8,990 nucleotides of DNA. It comes from Thermoplasmata archaeon (lineage in GTDB: Archaea; Thermoplasmatota; Thermoplasmata; Lutacidiplasmatales; UBA184). The number at the start of each line of letters is the position of its first letter. The stretch's first letter is position 1. Both the position numbers and the translations under genes were made by a program. A model generated the notes under the pieces. It had not been told where the DNA came from. It saw nothing but the letters and a program-made list of their open reading frames with translations, and ran no database searches. Below are positions 5,385-8,990 of this stretch, piece after piece. The stretch lies in assembly GCA_030039995.1 (NCBI GenBank), contig JASHUL010000086.1:1-8990 (forward strand), written 5' to 3'.

Positions 5385-6227
5385 ATGGGGGACCTCGACC
5401 GCATCCTCACGGTCCTTCAGGAGGTCCGTCGCCGGGCCGTCCGGATCGGGGTCGTGCTCGCCGGGATCTTCGGCTTCCTGCTCTTCTTCGAGCTCGTTCC
5501 GGTCTCCGTGCCGGTGGCGGGCGTCTCGGTGCCACTCGCCTATCCGTTCCCGAGTCCGTTCTACAACGTCACGGCCCAGCTGTTCCGCGCGATGCGGGCC
5601 TGGATGTTGCCGCCGAACGTCCAGTTGATCAACGTCGGCGTCGGCGACTCGATCCTCGTGCAGATGGAGATCGGGCTGCTGGTCGCGCTGATCCTCGGGA
5701 TGCCGTGGGTGGTCCACGAGGTCGGTGCGTTCCTCGTCCCCGCGTTGCGCCGGAACGAACGGGTGCTTCTCCGGCAGATCGGGATCCCGGCGACGGTCCT
5801 CTTCGCCATCGGCACCGCCGGCGGCCTTCTGTTCCTTACGCCGTTCACCTTCCGCCTCCTGTTCTTCTACGTCGGGGCGATGGGCCTCGCCCCGTACACC
5901 CTCGGCGTCCAGGACTTCGTGACGTTCGCGCTGCTCTACTCGATCGCGTTCGGGATCGTCTTCGAGCTCCCGGTCTTCATCTACGCCCTCACGCGCCTCG
6001 GGGTCGTCAAGGCCGCGGTGTGGCGCAAGCACTGGCGCGCGGCCGTGCTCGGCGCCCTCGTCTTCGGGATGATCGTCACCCCCGACAACTCCGGGATCAC
6101 GATGCTGATCATCGCGGCCCCGATGATCGGACTCTACTTCGGCGGCGCGTTCTTCGCGACGCGCTGGGAGAGCCATCGGGCGTCGCCGCCGACGCCGCCG
6201 CGCCTCGTCGCGGGGGCGGGAGGATGA
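5385..6227 (+). CDS. tatC: Sec-independent translocase subunit TatC
   Basis: A 280-residue polytopic core of the Tat translocase, the receptor for twin-arginine signals. Six TM helices are visible (about 20-36, 88-108, 132-160, 176-200, 218-236 and 238-258). Family landmarks are present: the N-terminal L-x-E-x-R-R-R (11-17, matching hLxELRxR but with Val for His); FLVPALRRNER (117-126), with the conserved Glu E125 of the first cytosolic loop; FELPVF (193-198), with membrane Glu E194; and VTPDNSG (231-237) for the usual TPPD segment. The loop between TM1 and TM2 (37-87) is long. GGGGTGA just before the ATG at 5385 acts as the ribosome site. The stop TGA sits inside the ribosome site of the next TatA-like gene, which begins 4 bases later, so the two are translationally linked. 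Confidence 0.93.
   Translation: MGDLDRILTVLQEVRRRAVRIGVVLAGIFGFLLFFELVPVSVPVAGVSVPLAYPFPSPFYNVTAQLFRAMRAWMLPPNVQLINVGVGDSILVQMEIGLLVALILGMPWVVHEVGAFLVPALRRNERVLLRQIGIPATVLFAIGTAGGLLFLTPFTFRLLFFYVGAMGLAPYTLGVQDFVTFALLYSIAFGIVFELPVFIYALTRLGVVKAAVWRKHWRAAVLGALVFGMIVTPDNSGITMLIIAAPMIGLYFGGAFFATRWESHRASPPTPPRLVAGAGG
6219..6224 (+). promoter_or_regulatory. Ribosome-binding site overlapping the tatC end
   Basis: GGAGGA lies within the last tatC codons and ends where the tatC TGA (6225-6227) begins, 7 bases before the ATG at 6232. This fixes the start of the second TatA-like gene and shows why its translation should be coupled to tatC. Confidence 0.6.
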
Positions 6228-6231
6228 GCTG

Positions 6232-6621
6232 ATGGCGCTCTTCTCCGACGTCGACTGGGTGATCCTGCTCGCGGCGGCGGGATTCCTCCTCCTCGGTGAG
6301 AAGAACGGCGAGTTCCTCCGCCAGGTCGGGCGCTGGTACGGACGCGCCGGTCGACTGAAGCAGGAGCTGCTCGCGGAGTTCTCGCGGGCCGCGGACCTGC
6401 CGGTTTCGCCGGCCGGTCCCCTGTCGATCCGGGGGACGCTGCTCGGGCTCGACCCGACCCCGACCCAGCGGAGCGGGATCCCCGCCGCGGTGGCCCGACC
6501 TCCGGTGGCCGCGGTCGCGCCGATCGCGCCGGCCTGGGGTCCGTGGACCGGTGGCTACCCGATGCCGACGTGGTCGATGACGGTCCCGGCGGTGCCGGGG
6601 GAGGTCGACCCGTACCGATGA
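6232..6621 (+). CDS. Second TatA/TatB-like protein with a Pro-rich tail
   Basis: A 129-residue protein with TatA-like topology: a short TM helix (about 8-21), a hinge LLGEKNG (20-26), then a basic amphipathic helix (FLRQVGRWYGRAGRLKQELL, 28-47). The family hinge normally reads FG-x-K-x-P; here Phe and Pro are absent. After residue 56 the tail is a low-complexity Pro/Ala/Trp region (PAVARPPVAAVAPIAPAWGP, then WTGGYPMPTW), roughly twice the length of the functional core of TatA. Placed between tatC and the Rieske block, it may play a TatB-like or substrate-specific role; that is inference. It starts 4 bases after tatC, and its TGA overlaps the next ATG (ATGA, 6618-6621). Confidence 0.75.
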   Translation: MALFSDVDWVILLAAAGFLLLGEKNGEFLRQVGRWYGRAGRLKQELLAEFSRAADLPVSPAGPLSIRGTLLGLDPTPTQRSGIPAAVARPPVAAVAPIAPAWGPWTGGYPMPTWSMTVPAVPGEVDPYR

Positions 6622-6806
6622 GCGGCCTCTCGCCCCAACAGATCGTCGAGATGACGGAGGTCCTCGTGGTGCTGATGGGGATCGGGATCACCTGGGCCGT
6701 TTACTACGGGAGCGACCGGGCCGAGCTTCCCGGCGAGGCGACGGTCCCCGACCCGCACGAAGCGGACGACGCGCATCCGGACACCCGCGGGAGGACGCTC
6801 GGATGA
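6618..6806 (+). CDS. 62-residue single-TM protein, function unknown
   Basis: I do not recognise this family. One TM helix runs about 13-30 (TEVLVVLMGIGITWAVYYG), followed by a 32-residue soluble tail that starts acidic and His-containing (AELPGEATVPDPHEADDAH) and ends basic. The ATG at 6618 is chosen over an in-frame ATG at 6543 because it makes an ATGA overlap with the preceding gene, has GGAGGT upstream (6600-6605), and removes a glycine-rich N-terminus that only mirrors the other frame. Its stop makes a second ATGA overlap with the Rieske gene (6803-6806). The back-to-back couplings suggest stoichiometric production with TatA-like and Rieske proteins. It could be a small subunit of the cytochrome b complex (by analogy to the tiny Pet subunits of b6f) or a helper for Rieske export or assembly. 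Confidence 0.7.
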   Translation: MSGLSPQQIVEMTEVLVVLMGIGITWAVYYGSDRAELPGEATVPDPHEADDAHPDTRGRTLG

Positions 6807-7642
6807 ACCCGGTGCTCGATTGCCCCGCCGCCTGTCCGTTCGTGGAGGCCCGCAACCCCGCGTTCGACTTCCCCGTCGGACAGCTCCGCCGCGTCGCCGC
6901 GGTCGACCCCGAGGGAGACGTCGACGAGACGAAGCGCAACGTCCTGAAACTCCTCGCGGTCGCGGGGATCGTCGGCGCGGGCGCGGGCGGTCTCGTCGGA
7001 GGGACGCTGCAGTACGTGCAGCCTCCCGTGGTCGGGATCTCGAGCTATCCCGTCACCCAGCTGCTCGACGTCGACGGCACCGCGCTCACGGTCGACAAGG
7101 TCCAGAACGAGTACAACGTCCGCACCGGGGAACTCTACCTGTTCAACTACCCGCTCCGGAACGAGCCCAACTTCCTGCTCAACCTCGCCCCGCCGGACGG
7201 CGACCAGCCGAGCGCGTCGAACCCGGGGGCGTGGAACGTGCCCTACGGGATCGGCGACCACGGGTCGATCGTCGCGTACAGCGCGATCTGCCAGCATCTC
7301 GGATGCCCGGCCCCGGCGATCGCGTACTACCCGCCGGGCACCTGCTCGCAGACGTTCAATACGCCCAACATGGCGAGCCAGCCGTTCTACATCCACTGCT
7401 CCTGCCACGGCTCGACCTACGACCCCGCCAACTCGGCGAACAACCTGACCGGCCCGGCGGTGCTCCCGCTCCCGCAGGTACTGCTGAAGATTGTCGACGG
7501 GAACATCTTCGCGTACGGGGAGCTCGGCCCGCCCGTCAACGGGCACCTCAACACGCTCCAGGGCGACTACGGGGTCGGCTCGACCTCGCAGCTGGCGAGC
7601 GAGGGCCCCGTCATCGCCTGCTTCTTCGGGCCGACGTCGTGA
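6803..7642 (+). CDS. petC: Rieske 2Fe-2S protein with Tat-like (KR) signal anchor
   Basis: A 279-residue Rieske subunit of the quinol-oxidising cytochrome b complex; it takes one electron from quinol at the Qo site and passes it to a soluble-side carrier. Cluster boxes are intact: box I C163-Q-H165-L-G-C168 and box II C199-S-C201-H202-G-S, giving two Cys and two His ligands plus a disulfide pair. The boxes are 31 residues apart, about twice the usual gap, and the insert holds an extra Cys (C181). The N-terminus has a 42-residue cytosolic extension with CPAAC (7-11), then T43-K44-R45-N-V-L-K and a hydrophobic anchor (50-68). This matches the Tat consensus S/T-RR-x-F-L-K with Lys for the first Arg, the variant known from chloroplast Rieske. 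Start: ATGA overlap, with GGGAGGA 7 bases upstream. Cytochrome b follows 12 bases after the stop, and tatC lies three genes upstream. Confidence 0.93.
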   Translation: MNPVLDCPAACPFVEARNPAFDFPVGQLRRVAAVDPEGDVDETKRNVLKLLAVAGIVGAGAGGLVGGTLQYVQPPVVGISSYPVTQLLDVDGTALTVDKVQNEYNVRTGELYLFNYPLRNEPNFLLNLAPPDGDQPSASNPGAWNVPYGIGDHGSIVAYSAICQHLGCPAPAIAYYPPGTCSQTFNTPNMASQPFYIHCSCHGSTYDPANSANNLTGPAVLPLPQVLLKIVDGNIFAYGELGPPVNGHLNTLQGDYGVGSTSQLASEGPVIACFFGPTS

Positions 7643-7654
7643 GCGGAGGGTCGA

Positions 7655-8990
7655 GTGTCGTTCACGAACTGGTACAACCGGACCCTCAACCAGATCTGGG
7701 GGTTCGTCGAGGACCGGACGGCGATGCGCAAGTGGGCGCTCCGTCCCCAGCCCGAGTTCACGTTCAAGCCGTCGTACTGGACGGGCGCGTTCGTGGTGAA
7801 CGCGTTCCTCTACCAGGTCGTCTCGGGGATGCTGCTGCTCCTGTACTACCAGCCGAGCACCAACACGACCCTCACGGCGTGCGGCCAGCCGATCGGAACG
7901 CAGTCGGTCGCGCCCGCCGCGTGGTGCTCGACGTACTACATCGTGCACTCGGTCCCGATGGGCCAACTGCTGCTGACGAGCCACCTCTACGGCGCCTACG
8001 CGATGATCTTCCTGATGTTCGTCCACTTCTACCGCGGCTACTACCTCGGCGTCTACAAGGCGCCCCGGGAGTTCTCCTGGATGGTCGGCACCCTCCTGCT
8101 GATCACCACGCTCGGGATGGGGTTCACCGGCTACCTGCTCCCGTACACCCAGATCTCCTACAACGCGACGAACGTCGGGCTCGTCCTCGCGCTGCGACTC
8201 CCGACCGTCGGGCCGCTCCTCGGCCCGCTGATCCTCGCCGACGGTACGAGCCAGGGGCTCCTGTCGCGGATGTTCGACGCCCACGTCCTCCTGTTACCGC
8301 TCGCGCTCGGCGCGCTCCTCTACGCGCACATCGCGCTGTTCGAATCGCACGGGATCGCGCCGCAGGCGACCAGCGACCCGCTCCAACGTCGGCGGTTCAC
8401 CGAGAAGGACGACAAGCAGGGCGTCCCGTTCATGCCCCACATCTTCTGGTACATCGCGAAGTGGGGGCTCCTCTACACGGGCCTCCTGCTCGGGATCGCC
8501 GCGCTGTGGCCGTGGACGTTGCCGACCTACGTCGGGAATCTCGCCGCGGCGGGCGTGGTGACCGAGCCCGACTGGTACTTCCTGTGGCTGTTCAAGTTCG
8601 TCGACTTCGTCGGGGTAACGCCGGTCCTCGCGATCGGGATCACCACGGTCCTGATCGTCTACGTGCTGTTCCTTCCGTTCCTCGACCGGTCGAAGCGCAC
8701 CCACCCGCGGGACCGTCCGCTGTTCATCTGGCTCGGGACGAGCCTCCTCGGATTCTTCATCCTGATGACCGTCTGGGGCGGCGAGACCCCGGGCCAGCAG
8801 ATCGCGATCCCGCAGATCGCCTACACGCTCGGGCCGGTGTTCGCGGTCAACGCGCTCGCCACGCTCGTGTTCTACTGGCGGTACCGCCGTTCCTACCTCC
8901 GGCGACTCGCCGAGCGGGAGGCGAACCTCGGGGGCCTCCTGCCGGCCGCCGTGCCGCCGCTCGCCCCGGGCCCGATCCCGTCGGTCGCGG
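7655..8990 (+). CDS. petB: Cytochrome b of a bc/b6f-type complex (3' end off window)
   Basis: At least 445 residues, with no stop before the window end. This is the dihaem membrane core that oxidises quinol. Eight TM helices are visible (about 44-64, 104-130, 143-162, 208-229, 266-287, 322-345, 355-376 and 388-410), so b6-like and subunit-IV-like halves are fused. Haem ligands are H110/H124 in helix B (spacing 14) and H210/H225 in helix D (spacing 15, as in b6, not 14 as in bc1). KAPREFSW after helix B is typical. The Qo motif is P305-D-W-Y308 rather than PEWY. The Arg normally three residues before the first helix-B His is Leu (L107). C76 and C91 lie in the A-B loop. A Pro-rich extension begins after helix 8. 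The GTG start has GGAGGG 4 bases upstream, and the gene follows the Rieske gene by 12 bases. No N-terminal Cys for haem c-n is seen. Confidence 0.93.
   Translation, partial: MSFTNWYNRTLNQIWGFVEDRTAMRKWALRPQPEFTFKPSYWTGAFVVNAFLYQVVSGMLLLLYYQPSTNTTLTACGQPIGTQSVAPAAWCSTYYIVHSVPMGQLLLTSHLYGAYAMIFLMFVHFYRGYYLGVYKAPREFSWMVGTLLLITTLGMGFTGYLLPYTQISYNATNVGLVLALRLPTVGPLLGPLILADGTSQGLLSRMFDAHVLLLPLALGALLYAHIALFESHGIAPQATSDPLQRRRFTEKDDKQGVPFMPHIFWYIAKWGLLYTGLLLGIAALWPWTLPTYVGNLAAAGVVTEPDWYFLWLFKFVDFVGVTPVLAIGITTVLIVYVLFLPFLDRSKRTHPRDRPLFIWLGTSLLGFFILMTVWGGETPGQQIAIPQIAYTLGPVFAVNALATLVFYWRYRRSYLRRLAEREANLGGLLPAAVPPLAPGPIPSVA

Noticed and set aside
5055..6176. 373-codon minus-strand frame over tatA and tatC
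   Set aside because: It is the antisense shadow of TatA and TatC, both of which have clear family motifs; the product is a charged low-complexity string.
6543..6617. Upstream ATG extending the 62-residue protein to 87 residues
   Set aside because: The added 25 residues overlap the TatA-like gene and are Gly/Asp-rich; the ATGA overlap at 6618 with GGAGGT upstream is the more natural start.
6704..8284. 526-codon open frame on the minus strand
   Set aside because: It lies antisense to the well-supported Rieske and cytochrome b genes and gives an Arg/Glu/Asp/Val-rich protein without hydrophobic or domain structure. In GC-rich DNA the antisense of a real gene is often open.

Overview
The window suggests an uncharacterised, GC-rich aerobic archaeon, most likely in or near the Thermoplasmatota. 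The archaeal signs seen directly are: an AbrB-type domain fused to PhoU-like helices; AT-rich TATA-like boxes placed so that several transcripts start within about 15 nt of the start codon; secreted proteins rich in N-glycosylation sequons; and blue-copper proteins with no c-type haem motif anywhere. The phylum assignment is inference. Codon third positions are almost all G or C, which creates long false antisense reading frames; these were set aside.

Layout. (1) 1-1139: the tail of an upstream gene, then a nine-helix membrane protein that I do not recognise. (2) 1218-3865: a copper-protein block. A secreted two-domain cupredoxin on the plus strand converges on a cytochrome c oxidase subunit II locus on the minus strand. 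That locus is split into two overlapping genes: a signal/TM1 piece and a TM2 + CuA piece. A second membrane-anchored cupredoxin is divergent from it. The divergent genes appear to share one palindromic CATATG promoter box. (3) 3939-4982: an AbrB-PhoU type regulator with its own TATA box and a palindrome just downstream of it. (4) 5085-8990: an apparent operon, tatA - tatC - second TatA-like gene - 62-residue single-TM protein - Rieske Fe-S protein - cytochrome b. The spacing is very tight from tatC onward, and cytochrome b runs off the window end.

How the genes fit together. The Rieske protein and single-chain cytochrome b form a quinol-oxidising bc/b6f-like complex. A PDWY Qo motif suggests a low-potential quinone such as menaquinone. 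The Rieske N-terminus carries a KR variant of the twin-arginine signal, and the Tat translocase needed to export a folded Fe-S protein is encoded directly upstream, so the operon appears to pair a cofactor protein with its exporter. Electrons probably pass from Rieske to membrane-anchored cupredoxins and then to the CuA site of the oxidase, replacing cytochrome c. Oxidase subunit I is not in the window.

Three promoters (cupredoxin 1, the coxII locus and tatA) share CGTAC(G/A)-N5-CATAT, and the divergent cupredoxin 2 has a near match, which may tie the respiratory and Tat genes into one regulon. No stretch longer than about 150 bases lacks a gene. I see no tRNA, rRNA, CRISPR array or insertion sequence.
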